A stretch of 32,614 nt of DNA from an uncultured Cytophaga sp. (GTDB taxonomy: Bacteria > Bacteroidota > Bacteroidia > Cytophagales > Cytophagaceae), in the NCBI RefSeq assembly GCF_937863595.1, contig NZ_CALMGQ010000035.1, positions 1 through 32,614 of the forward strand, in the 5' to 3' direction. Below the pieces are notes generated by a model. The model had not been told where the DNA came from. It did no database searches and was given only the letters and a program-made list of their open reading frames with translations. The position numbers and the translations under genes are program-made. Below are positions 8,970-17,344 of this stretch, one piece after another (the first letter of the stretch is position 1; each line of letters starts with the position of its first letter).

Positions 8970-11900
8970 AATATTTCTTTTTGTTTTTTATTACAAATTT
9001 GATTGCATATTGTCCAACATATTCTCAATCAAATTTTGATACTAAAAAACATCTTACAACCACTACGAACAAGGCTCAACTTAAAAGCAGAGTAATACGA
9101 GGACAGGTACAAAACACTTCTAGTCGTTTTAATGGCCAAACAAGTATCATGCAAGAATTAAATAAAAATCTCTTTACACCTAAAGTAATTGGAGCAAAAA
9201 GCGATATACGCGTTATTCGTTCCTCAAAAACGAAACTTCCCATTTTTATTCAAAAAAAATCTACGAGTACTTTACAGTTACGTAGCAGCACGGCGAATTT
9301 CATGCAAAGTCTGGTTGGGAATTACCTAAATGAAATAAGTTCAATATTAGACCTTACAAATGCTTCTGAACAATTCACAATATCTAAAATTGAACAAGAT
9401 CCATTAGGCGGACAAATTATTCGGTTAAAACAAATGTACCAAGGGACTGAAATAGATGGATGTGAAAGCATTCTTCATTTCAATACGAATGGAGAAATAA
9501 TTTCGTGGAACGGTTCCTATATTAAACCTGAGCTCATTGGTAAATCTACGTTTCCAATACAAAAAACGATTGCGTTACAAACAGTATTAACAGCCTTACA
9601 AAAAGAACATACTGTAGTTGAAATGTCAGATGAAGAAAAAATATTTTTAGACTACTCAATGCCACAAATAAAATCCGTTTTTTATATTGACGAAAAGATT
9701 ACAAAAACGTGTGTACCAGCTTATATAATTGAAATCAGACCCAACTTTATTGATTGGTGGGAATATGTAATAGATGCAAATACAGGCAATATTATTTCCC
9801 AACATTCTAAAACGTGTCATATTGATGGATCCAGAACAAGTACTGGCAACGATTTGAACGGAAAAAGTCAAACAATTAATACCTATCAAAAAGGGTCACT
9901 ATATTACACCATCGATGCTAGCAGATCTATGTTTAATGCTACACAATCTAAAATGCCAGATAATCCTGTAGGGGCAATACAAACATTGAACTTAAATAAT
10001 ACATGGGGCAAAAAAACAAAATTCACTTCTATTTCTTCTTCTAACAATATATTTGATTCAAAAGCCATTTCCGCCCATACCGTTGCTTCTAAGTCTTATG
10101 AATATTATTTACAAGTACACAATAGAAATTCTATTGATGGAAAAGGAGGAACAATCATTTCATTCATTAATGTAGCAGATCCTGATAACGGAACGGCTTT
10201 TGACAATGCCTATTGGAATGGAAAAGCAATGTATTATGGCAATGGCAACACGCTGTTTAAACCCCTTGCAGGTGGCCTAGATGTTGGAGGACATGAATTA
10301 ACACATGGTGTCATTCAAAATTCCGCAAACTTAAATTATCAAGGTGAATCCGGAGCAATGAACGAATCATTTGCAGATATATTTGGATGTTCAATAGATC
10401 CAGAGGATTGGAAAATTGGTGAAGATATCGTATTGTTAAGTGAATTTCCATCTGGTGCATTAAGGGATTTATCAAATCCGCACAATGGTGGCACAAACAT
10501 TAATTCTCCATCATGGCAGCCTAATAATGTTTCTGAAATGTATAAAGGGTTTTCTGATAACGGAGGTGTGCATATAAATAGCGGTATCACAAATTATGCT
10601 TTTTATTTATTTGCCACAGCAACACAACGCAGCACAGCTGAAAAAATATTCTATAGAGCGTTAACGATGTATTTAACACGTTCCTCTCAGTTTATTGATC
10701 TACGTATTGCATGTATTGCTGCTGCTACAGATTTATATACCGCTTCTTCAAATGAAGTGATGCAAATAGGATTGGCTTTTGATGCAGTAGGAATAGTTGA
10801 AGATAGTGACAATCCCGTAATCATTACCAATAATGAATATCCAATTAATCCAGGAAAAGAATCATTATTAGCCTACAATACCAATCCTTCTTTAAGTAAA
10901 AAATTATATAAAATAACAGGAACTAATAAGAGTCAATCAACAATCAATACTACAAAATCTTTTTCGAAGCCAAGTATTACGGATGATGGAAGTACAGCGT
11001 ATTATATAAATACCAGTAATCAAATTGTACAACTATTTTTAAACCCAGGAAATACTCAAGAAGAGATTATAAGTGATGAACAAGTTTGGAATAGCCTGGC
11101 AATTAGTAAAGATGGAAATCGTTTGGCTGCAACTACTATAAATAACGATACTGCTATTTACGTATATGACTTCAACGCAGAACAATGGGCTGCATTTATT
11201 TTATACAGCCCAACCTTTACAGAAGGTATAAAATCAGGTGGGCCAAATTATGCAGACGCCTTAGAATGGGACCATACAGGCCAATACTTGATATATGATT
11301 GTTATAATGAATTCGAAAATAACAGTGGCGACAATATTAGTTTTTGGGATATTAATTTTATTGATGTTTGGAATGGAAATAAAAATGATTTTGCAGATGG
11401 TACAATTACAAAATTGTTTCCATCATTAGAAAATGGAATCAGTGTTGGAAATCCTACATTTTCTAAAAATTCATCTGCAGTTATTGCTTTTGATTACATA
11501 GACGAAATCGAATCGGTAATTTATGTTGTCGGTTGCAATACTGAAATGAATGAAATAATGCCAATTGTGCAAAGTAATGAACTAGGCTTTCCGAGCTTTA
11601 ACACCTTCGACTCAAAAATAGCATATGTATACAATACAGGTTTCACTGAAAGCACTTCATCTATTTGGCTCATTGACTTAGACGTAGACAAAATATCTCC
11701 GGCAGCAAATGGGAACGATGTGTTATTTGTTCAAAAATCAAAATGGCCGTTATTTTATGCATCAGGATATAGATACCTACCAACATCAACAACTACATCG
11801 AAAAAAAATGACCCATCTCTTGTGTTGTATCCCAACCCAACAAGTGGTAACGAACTTCACATTCAATTTAGCTCAACCCAATCATCAAAGGGGCTAATCA

Positions 11901-12067
11901 CTATTTTAAATACTGTTGGCCAATCAATAATGACTGTGCCTATAAGCATAACAACAGGAAATAATGATATTGACATAACAACTCCTTCAGACATTGCTCC
12001 AGGTTATTATATAGTACGAATAAAAACCGATAGCAAAAATTGGGTTAAAAAATTCCTGAAAATTTAA
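8966..12067 (+). CDS. Secreted M4 (thermolysin-like) metalloprotease with propeller-like region and T9SS sorting domain
   Basis: A 1033-residue preproenzyme. It has a signal peptide (about 1-20), an FTP/PepSY-type inhibitory propeptide (about 100-275), and an M4 catalytic domain (about 300-590) with zinc motif H443-E-L-T-H447, third ligand E467 in GAMNESFAD (20 residues after H447, as in thermolysin) and active-site H536 in GGVHINSGITNYAFYL. Residues about 640-930 contain repeated beta segments of the PD40/TolB kind (SITDDGSTAYYI, LAISKDGNRLAAT, GNPTFSKNSSAVIAF), probably a beta-propeller. The last 80 residues, from LVLYPNPTSG to KKFLKI, are a T9SS type A sorting domain, so the protein should be exported to the surface or medium. 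It overlaps the small secreted gene upstream by 4 nt and ends at a strong terminator. A propeller between catalytic domain and sorting tail is less usual for M4 enzymes. Confidence 0.94.
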   Translation: MKYFFLFFITNLIAYCPTYSQSNFDTKKHLTTTTNKAQLKSRVIRGQVQNTSSRFNGQTSIMQELNKNLFTPKVIGAKSDIRVIRSSKTKLPIFIQKKSTSTLQLRSSTANFMQSLVGNYLNEISSILDLTNASEQFTISKIEQDPLGGQIIRLKQMYQGTEIDGCESILHFNTNGEIISWNGSYIKPELIGKSTFPIQKTIALQTVLTALQKEHTVVEMSDEEKIFLDYSMPQIKSVFYIDEKITKTCVPAYIIEIRPNFIDWWEYVIDANTGNIISQHSKTCHIDGSRTSTGNDLNGKSQTINTYQKGSLYYTIDASRSMFNATQSKMPDNPVGAIQTLNLNNTWGKKTKFTSISSSNNIFDSKAISAHTVASKSYEYYLQVHNRNSIDGKGGTIISFINVADPDNGTAFDNAYWNGKAMYYGNGNTLFKPLAGGLDVGGHELTHGVIQNSANLNYQGESGAMNESFADIFGCSIDPEDWKIGEDIVLLSEFPSGALRDLSNPHNGGTNINSPSWQPNNVSEMYKGFSDNGGVHINSGITNYAFYLFATATQRSTAEKIFYRALTMYLTRSSQFIDLRIACIAAATDLYTASSNEVMQIGLAFDAVGIVEDSDNPVIITNNEYPINPGKESLLAYNTNPSLSKKLYKITGTNKSQSTINTTKSFSKPSITDDGSTAYYINTSNQIVQLFLNPGNTQEEIISDEQVWNSLAISKDGNRLAATTINNDTAIYVYDFNAEQWAAFILYSPTFTEGIKSGGPNYADALEWDHTGQYLIYDCYNEFENNSGDNISFWDINFIDVWNGNKNDFADGTITKLFPSLENGISVGNPTFSKNSSAVIAFDYIDEIESVIYVVGCNTEMNEIMPIVQSNELGFPSFNTFDSKIAYVYNTGFTESTSSIWLIDLDVDKISPAANGNDVLFVQKSKWPLFYASGYRYLPTSTTTSKKNDPSLVLYPNPTSGNELHIQFSSTQSSKGLITILNTVGQSIMTVPISITTGNNDIDITTPSDIAPGYYIVRIKTDSKNWVKKFLKI

Positions 12068-12068
12068 T

Positions 12069-12122
12069 TTTTATTCATGCGCTGTTATTTTATAAATCAG
12101 CGCATGAATAAAATATTTTTTA
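12069..12122 (+). terminator. Rho-independent terminator after the M4 protease gene
   Basis: Perfect 16-bp inverted repeat: arms 12069-12084 and 12098-12113 (core ATTCATGCGCTG / CAGCGCATGAAT), 13-nt loop, followed on the plus strand by TATTTTTT. It begins 2 nt after the TAA and separates this gene from the convergent mscS gene. Confidence 0.9.
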
Positions 12123-12223
12123 AAAATTCACTGTTCCATATTTGCATTGAATAGGTGCATGACAGTATAATGTATAGTTATTGATTCTTAGAAGCTGTCA
12201 CTAAATCAGATTTTGGATCTAAA

Positions 12224-13051
12224 CTAATTAACCAAGGTTCGTTTAATCTCAGGACTCTTAATATCGTTTTCAATCATTGCTTTACGAATTTTCTCATAAA
12301 CAACTGTTTGCATTAATCCGAAATCAGAAACATTCCCATAAGGTCTTACAGAAAGAATAACGGCGCTTTCTGCATACTCTACAACCATTACGGATGGCGC
12401 AGGAATATTCAAAACCAAAGGTTCATGCAATAACACCGTTAAAATAATATTCCGCACGCGATCCACATCTTCAGAAAAATCTATCGCTATACGCAAGCTT
12501 GCTCTTAAATTACCATGCCTACTTACATTGATTATTGTACCGTTAGATACCGAGCCATTTGCAAGAATAACCGTTTTGTTTTCTGGCGTTAATAAAATAG
12601 TATTGAAAATTTGAATTTCTTGCACCTCACCTGTTTCTCCTTGTGTACTTATAACATCACCCACTTTAAAAGGTTTGAATATCAATATAAGTACACCACC
12701 TGCAAAATTTGCTAGGGAGCCTTGCAATGCTAAACCTACGGCCAAACCTGCTGCACCAAATACTGCCAACAAAGAAGTCGTTGGCAATCCAACCATTCCT
12801 GCAAAGGTTAATACAATAACAACTTTCAAACCTACACTTACCAAGCTTCGAATAAAACCTTCCAAAGAAACATCGTAGTTTCTTTTAGAAAAATATTTAG
12901 CTAACCACTGATCGAATCGTTTGACAAACCAGAATCCGAAAAATAAAATGGCAAGACTATACACTAAGGTTGGTAAATATCCAATTATGCTATCTGTAAT
13001 ATTTTTAATATGATCGACAGATGCGAATTCAGGATTTAAAAGTTGTGGCAT
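12224..13051 (-). CDS. mscS: Small-conductance mechanosensitive channel, MscS family
   Basis: A 275-residue membrane protein, close to E. coli MscS in length (286). Three N-terminal transmembrane segments lie at about 23-42, 66-85 and 93-125. The pore-lining helix reads FGAAGLAVGLALQGSLANFA, very close to the Gly/Ala-packed TM3 of MscS, and is followed by the beta-domain start IFKPFKVGDVI. A soluble vestibule domain fills the rest. MscS channels open on membrane tension and release solutes after hypo-osmotic shock. It is convergent with the protease gene and about 100 bp downstream of the lptF/G-type gene, separated from it by a small hairpin, so it is probably its own unit. Confidence 0.95.
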   Translation of the reverse strand: MPQLLNPEFASVDHIKNITDSIIGYLPTLVYSLAILFFGFWFVKRFDQWLAKYFSKRNYDVSLEGFIRSLVSVGLKVVIVLTFAGMVGLPTTSLLAVFGAAGLAVGLALQGSLANFAGGVLILIFKPFKVGDVISTQGETGEVQEIQIFNTILLTPENKTVILANGSVSNGTIINVSRHGNLRASLRIAIDFSEDVDRVRNIILTVLLHEPLVLNIPAPSVMVVEYAESAVILSVRPYGNVSDFGLMQTVVYEKIRKAMIENDIKSPEIKRTLVN

Positions 13052-13081
13052 ATAAAATTATGTTCGTATATAGTTTAAAAC

Positions 13082-13102
13082 TTAATGGAGAAGATCCATT
13101 AA
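13082..13102 (-). terminator. Probable terminator hairpin after the tgt-permease operon
   Basis: TTAATGGA (13082-13089) and TCCATTAA (13095-13102) form a perfect 8-bp stem with a 5-nt loop. On the minus strand it is followed by GTTTTAAAC, a weak T-tract, about 50 nt after the permease stop. It could also be a leader hairpin of mscS, which starts 31 nt further on. Confidence 0.45.
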
Positions 13103-13152
13103 ACGCACGAAAATAAGACTTATTTTAACTAATAGAATTATTCTAGTCAAAA

Positions 13153-14232
13153 TTATTTAGGCACATATCGATACATAACCGTTCCAATAACTATAAATAC
13201 CAAGTTAGGTATCCACGATGCCAACAACGGGCCAATACCACCGACATTTGCCAAACTTCTACTGGTAATCATAAAGATTATGTAAACAAATGCTAATAGA
13301 AACCCAAATGCAATAGGCAGGCCCGCACCTTCTCTTGATTTACGGGAGGCAGCAATCACACCAATTAAAGTTAAAATAATCACTGAAAACGGATAGGTAT
13401 AACGTTGATATTTCTCTACAATATAGGTATCAATATTCTCCGCTCCTCTGGCTTTTAATTCGTCAATTTGATGTTCCAATTCTTGCATATTGAATGTTTC
13501 AAAAAGCATATAGGTATCTTCAAAATCTTTTGGTGTAATAGTCAAAATAGTATCTTTCTCTTTTCCATATTGAATGGACTCCATACCATTGTTATCAAAT
13601 GAACGAATAAAATATTGATCCATATGCCATTTTTGAATGGAATCAATCCAATGTATTCTACCTGCTTTTAATTTACTAACTAGCTTATTGCCTACTACTT
13701 TTTCCAATGTAAATTGATATCCAATATCCATCATACTGTTGTAGCTTTCAAGATATACATACGTTGTTGGTGAAGTTTTAATATGTACATTTTTTCCACT
13801 AAAATAATACGTGCTTTTAATATACTTTTTCTCGAATTCAATACGCGATTTATTTCCTTGTGGTATAAGCCAACCAGCCATATAAAAAACCAACAAACCT
13901 ATAATTATTGAACCGATTAAAAATGGATACATGATTCGCATCAAACTCATACCGCTACTCAACATAGCAATAATTTCTGTTCGTGCAGCCAAATTAGCAG
14001 TAACAAAAATAGTAGCAATAAAAATGGTAATCGGACTTAATAGATTAGCCATATATGGGATGAATGCAAAATAATATTCAACCAACACAAAACCTGCGCT
14101 TAATTCATTTTTCATGAAGTCTTCCATCTTTTCAGTTATATCAATAACTGTGATCACAAGCATCAACATGAGTACGACAAAAAAGTACGTAACTAAAAAT
14201 TTCTTAAGTATATATAAATCTAATTTCTTCAC
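13153..14232 (-). CDS. LptF/LptG-family permease (YjgP/YjgQ), LPS export
   Basis: A 359-residue inner-membrane protein with the typical LptF/G plan. Three N-terminal transmembrane helices (about 12-32, 58-80, 98-122) follow the conserved start KKLDLYILKKFLVTYFF. A periplasmic beta-jellyroll region (about 130-265) comes next, then three C-terminal helices (about 277-350). It fits the membrane half of the LptB2FG ABC transporter that lifts lipopolysaccharide from the inner membrane. Whether it is the F or G subunit cannot be decided here. It starts 13 bp after tgt and is probably cotranscribed with it, a pairing I recall as common in Bacteroidota. Confidence 0.93.
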   Translation of the reverse strand: MKKLDLYILKKFLVTYFFVVLMLMLVITVIDITEKMEDFMKNELSAGFVLVEYYFAFIPYMANLLSPITIFIATIFVTANLAARTEIIAMLSSGMSLMRIMYPFLIGSIIIGLLVFYMAGWLIPQGNKSRIEFEKKYIKSTYYFSGKNVHIKTSPTTYVYLESYNSMMDIGYQFTLEKVVGNKLVSKLKAGRIHWIDSIQKWHMDQYFIRSFDNNGMESIQYGKEKDTILTITPKDFEDTYMLFETFNMQELEHQIDELKARGAENIDTYIVEKYQRYTYPFSVIILTLIGVIAASRKSREGAGLPIAFGFLLAFVYIIFMITSRSLANVGGIGPLLASWIPNLVFIVIGTVMYRYVPK

Positions 14233-14245
14233 TTCAATTTAAATC

Positions 14246-15376
14246 TTATAAACGTTGCATACATTGTTTTATCATTACACTTTTCCAATCACGGAACGTA
14301 CCCGCAATAATTTGCTTGCGCGCTTCGCGCATCAACCACAAATAAAAACTGATATTTTGAACCGTAGCAATCTGTGCGCCCAACATTTCATTGTTGTGCA
14401 CTAAGTGGCGCAAGTAAGCTTTGGAATAATATTTATTTAAATACGTATCCAAACCTGGGTCAATAACAGAGAAGTCATCTTCCCATTTCTTATTACGAAT
14501 ATTAATAATGCCTTGTGTAGTAAACAACATACCATTACGCGCATTACGAGTTGGCATCACACAATCAAACATATCAATACCTAATGCAATATTCTCAAGT
14601 AAGTTTTCAGGCGTACCCACTCCCATTAAATAGCGCGGCTTTTCTTTAGGTAATACAGAACACACCAATTCAGACATCGCATACATTTCTTCTGCAGGTT
14701 CACCCACCGATAATCCACCAATTGCATTACCTACACAACCAGCCTCAGCAATCACCTCTGCAGACTTTAAACGCAAGTCTTTATATACACTCCCCTGTAC
14801 GATGGGGAATAAATGTTGTTTGTAACCATACTTGGGTTCCGTTTCAGCCATACGACTTACACATCTACCCAGCCAACGGTGCGTCATTTCCATAGACTTA
14901 CGAGCGTATTCGTATTCGCAGGGATATGGAGTACACTCATCAAAAGCCATTACAATATCGGCTCCAATGGTACGCTGAATATCCATTACGCCTTCTGGAG
15001 TAAAGAAATGTGCCGAACCGTCAATATGTGATTTAAACTTTACGCCTTCTTCGTTGATTTTACGGATGCCTGATAAAGAATACACCTGAAAACCGCCACT
15101 ATCGGTAAGCATCGAGCGATTCCATCCAATAAATTTATGTAAACCTCCCGCTTTTTCAATAATTTTCAAACCTGGTCTTAAATACAAATGATAGGTATTA
15201 CCAAGTATGATGGGCGCATTTGCTTCTTCTTCTAATTCGCGTTGATGCATTGCCTTAACCGTACCTGCTGTACCCACAGGCATAAAAATAGGTGTTTCAA
15301 ACGTTCCGTGATCGGTTGTAATTACACCAGCTCGGGCACTCGTTCCAACATCCTGATGTTCAATTTTATAAAACAT
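14246..15376 (-). CDS. tgt: tRNA-guanine transglycosylase (queuine tRNA-ribosyltransferase)
   Basis: Tgt swaps guanine-34 for preQ1 in GUN-anticodon tRNAs, in queuosine synthesis. Key residues, numbered from the chosen ATG at 15376: D92 in LTDSGGFQVYSL, D146 in VMAFDECTPYP, GGLSVGE (about 220-226), and nucleophile D271 in MFDCVMPTRNARNG. The reading frame is open 12 nt further up to a TTG (15388), but the ATG gives the usual MFYKIEHQD start and leaves room for a promoter box. The usual zinc site is absent: the region before SKAYLRHL holds no Cys-x-Cys-x-x-Cys, and the histidine expected in the following helix is Q (ATVQNISFYL). Length, about 376, is normal. Substrate-binding and catalytic motifs are intact, so the enzyme is probably active. 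Confidence 0.95.
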   Translation of the reverse strand: MFYKIEHQDVGTSARAGVITTDHGTFETPIFMPVGTAGTVKAMHQRELEEEANAPIILGNTYHLYLRPGLKIIEKAGGLHKFIGWNRSMLTDSGGFQVYSLSGIRKINEEGVKFKSHIDGSAHFFTPEGVMDIQRTIGADIVMAFDECTPYPCEYEYARKSMEMTHRWLGRCVSRMAETEPKYGYKQHLFPIVQGSVYKDLRLKSAEVIAEAGCVGNAIGGLSVGEPAEEMYAMSELVCSVLPKEKPRYLMGVGTPENLLENIALGIDMFDCVMPTRNARNGMLFTTQGIINIRNKKWEDDFSVIDPGLDTYLNKYYSKAYLRHLVHNNEMLGAQIATVQNISFYLWLMREARKQIIAGTFRDWKSVMIKQCMQRL

Positions 15377-15385
15377 GGTATTCTT

Positions 15386-15393
15386 CAAATCTA
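15386..15393 (-). promoter_or_regulatory. Candidate -7 promoter box (TAGATTTG) for tgt
   Basis: On the minus strand TAGATTTG matches the TAnnTTTG consensus and ends 9 nt before the tgt ATG at 15376. This supports that ATG over the upstream TTG and would give a very short leader. No convincing -33 box is seen. Confidence 0.35.
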
Positions 15394-15499
15394 ATATAAG
15401 ACTACTAAATTAGTTCTATTTATTAAGTTGGTAAAGGTGTTTGTTGAATTTATTCCTAATATTCGTAAAAAGAGAAGATTGTTAGTCTTGTTCATACCA

Positions 15500-15530
15500 T
15501 TGATTGCTTTGCTTGAAGCGAAGCAATCAA
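15500..15530. other. 14-bp stem hairpin between divergent tgt and glycosyltransferase genes
   Basis: TTGATTGCTTTGCT and AGCGAAGCAATCAA form a 14-bp stem (one G-T pair) around TGA. There is no T-tract on the plus strand, so it does not look like a terminator. It lies 18 nt before the glycosyltransferase ATG, where it could hide the start region or serve as a protein-binding palindrome. Confidence 0.5.
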
Positions 15531-15548
15531 GTAGAAAACCAATAATAT

Positions 15549-16715
15549 ATGAATGCATTCTTCCAATCTCATTACCCTCTTTCTCTTTTTTTTACTAATA
15601 TTGAAGAAAAAATATTGGATACAATCTCTCTTATACAAACCCTTACAATTATAGCAGGCATAGCATCAATAGCCTATCTATATGTATTAAAAGTTGTCAT
15701 AGAAAGTAAAAGACTGCCAATCATACACAAAGGAGTCGCTGAAGGAGTAAGCATTGTGATCGCTGCACATAATGAACTCGAAAATTTAAAAGTACACTTA
15801 GAATCATTTTTAAACCAATCCTATCCTGACTTTGAAGTAATTGTAGTATGTGACCGATGCACCGACGGAAGCGTTGAATATCTTCAACGTATCAACAATA
15901 AAAAGCTTATAATTAAAGAAATAACTGAATTGTATCCAGATATCAATTCAAAAAAAAGAGCTGTTACTGAAGGCATTACATGCGCTTCTAAACCCTGGAT
16001 ATTATTAACAGATGCGGATTGTTTCGTTGATAATAGTGGATGGATTTTGTCCATGATGGAGGCAAAAGAACAAAAAGATATTTGTATTGGTGTTTCCATG
16101 TACGAACAAAAATCTACTATTCTAAATCAAATCATTCAATTTGAAACAGTCATTACAGCTCTCCAATATGTATCGTGGGCCATTTTAGGTAAGCCGTATA
16201 TGGCAGTAGGAAGAAATTTACTGTATTCAAAGCAATTATTTATCAACAATCACGGATTTGGAAATCGTGCGCAACATTTGGGTGGAGACGATGATTTATT
16301 GATTCAACAAATAGCTACAAGTAGAAATTCAACTGTTGGAATTAATTCACAAACAATTACAAGAAGCAAGCCCACAGAAGGTTTCAGGGCTTGGTGGAGA
16401 CAAAAACACCGGCACTTGCATGCAGGCAAAAGTTATCCAATTACAGTAGTAATATGCTTAAGTATATACCCTGTATTCGGTCTACTCTACTACCTCGGAT
16501 GCATTTATTGTCTATTTACGCATGATATAAAAGCGATTATGCTCTTTTATATTTTGAGAACCTGTATATTTATAAGTATTTTTGTAAGAATGAGGAGAAA
16601 ATGGGATGTCGCAATACATACCCTCTATTTACCCATTGCTGAAATAGTTTATTTGATGTATCTATTATTTGCTGGAATATATAATCTAGCAGTACCTATT
16701 AAAAAATGGAAGTAA
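15549..16715 (+). CDS. Membrane glycosyltransferase, family GT2
   Basis: A 388-residue protein. One N-terminal transmembrane helix (about 28-50) leads into a cytoplasmic GT-A domain: EGVSIVIAAHNELENLK (nucleotide-binding start, about 67-83), VVCDRCTDGS (about 101), the DxD-type metal site D155-A-D157, and acceptor-base region GGDDDLL (245-251). RQKHRHLHAGKSY near 284-296 resembles the Q/RxxRW motif of processive enzymes. Two or three transmembrane helices follow (about 298-382). It should transfer sugars from nucleotide donors to a lipid or polysaccharide acceptor at the inner membrane; donor and acceptor cannot be told. Its end overlaps the sigma factor gene by 10 nt, implying coupled translation. 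Confidence 0.9.
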   Translation: MNAFFQSHYPLSLFFTNIEEKILDTISLIQTLTIIAGIASIAYLYVLKVVIESKRLPIIHKGVAEGVSIVIAAHNELENLKVHLESFLNQSYPDFEVIVVCDRCTDGSVEYLQRINNKKLIIKEITELYPDINSKKRAVTEGITCASKPWILLTDADCFVDNSGWILSMMEAKEQKDICIGVSMYEQKSTILNQIIQFETVITALQYVSWAILGKPYMAVGRNLLYSKQLFINNHGFGNRAQHLGGDDDLLIQQIATSRNSTVGINSQTITRSKPTEGFRAWWRQKHRHLHAGKSYPITVVICLSIYPVFGLLYYLGCIYCLFTHDIKAIMLFYILRTCIFISIFVRMRRKWDVAIHTLYLPIAEIVYLMYLLFAGIYNLAVPIKKWK

Positions 16716-17332
16716 CGAATAACCTTCCCGAAGGAAGAGAATTTTCAGAAAAGGCAAAGAAAGACTTTTTATTAGTAGAAAGAGCTAAAGCTACGGGTGA
16801 TGAAAAAGCCTATGCCGAGCTTATGTCGCGCTATAAAAAGCCGGTCTACCACATGATCTTGAAAATGATCCGAAATGTGGATGATGCAGAAGATCTGACT
16901 ATTGAAGCATTTGCTAAAGCTTTCAAAAATTTACACAAATTCAATCCAGATTATACGTTTAGTACGTGGTTGTTTCGGATTGCAACAAACAATTGTATTG
17001 ACTTTATTCGCCGTAAAAAACTTGTAACAACAAGTATTTCTTCTTCTTACAAAGACGATAATGGGGAGCATACCGAAATGGAAATCAAGGACAATAACTT
17101 GACTCCATTTGAAGAGACAATTAAATCTCAAAAAATAGAAATTATACAAGCAATTGTAAGCATGCTGCCTCCAAAATATCAAACATTGGTACGTTTGAGA
17201 TATTTTGAAGAATATTCGTACGAAGAAATAGCAACTGCAATTGCTGCTCCACTTGGTACTGTCAAAGCGCAACTACACCGTGCTAGAGAATTGCTATTTG
17301 ACTTAGTTAAAAATCGCAAAGATTCTATATAA
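16706..17332 (+). CDS. RNA polymerase sigma factor, sigma-70/ECF family
   Basis: A 208-residue two-domain sigma factor. Region 2 (about 28-100) includes YKKPVYHMILKMIRNVDDAE and the DNA-melting segment TFSTWLFRIATNNCIDFIRR. Region 4 (about 148-200) holds the helix-turn-helix YSYEEIATAIAAPLGTVKAQ followed by LHRARELL. There is no region 1.1 or 3, so it is of ECF (RpoE-like) type. It starts inside the 3' end of the glycosyltransferase gene and is followed 12 bp later by rsmG. No anti-sigma gene with a transmembrane segment lies next to it, so its control is not visible here. Targets unknown. Confidence 0.93.
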   Translation: MEVTNNLPEGREFSEKAKKDFLLVERAKATGDEKAYAELMSRYKKPVYHMILKMIRNVDDAEDLTIEAFAKAFKNLHKFNPDYTFSTWLFRIATNNCIDFIRRKKLVTTSISSSYKDDNGEHTEMEIKDNNLTPFEETIKSQKIEIIQAIVSMLPPKYQTLVRLRYFEEYSYEEIATAIAAPLGTVKAQLHRARELLFDLVKNRKDSI

Positions 17333-17344
17333 TAGCTTTTCGCT

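Noticed and set aside
12069..12122. Bidirectional terminator shared with mscS
   Set aside because: The hairpin is strong but the minus-strand side is followed by A-rich sequence, so only the plus-strand direction is supported.
15376..15388. TTG at 15388 as the tgt start
   Set aside because: The ATG at 15376 gives the family-typical N-terminus, and the TTG would lie inside the candidate promoter box.
16931..17272. 113-codon minus-strand open frame
   Set aside because: It lies antisense inside the sigma factor gene and its residues are low-complexity Phe/Cys, as expected of a shadow frame.
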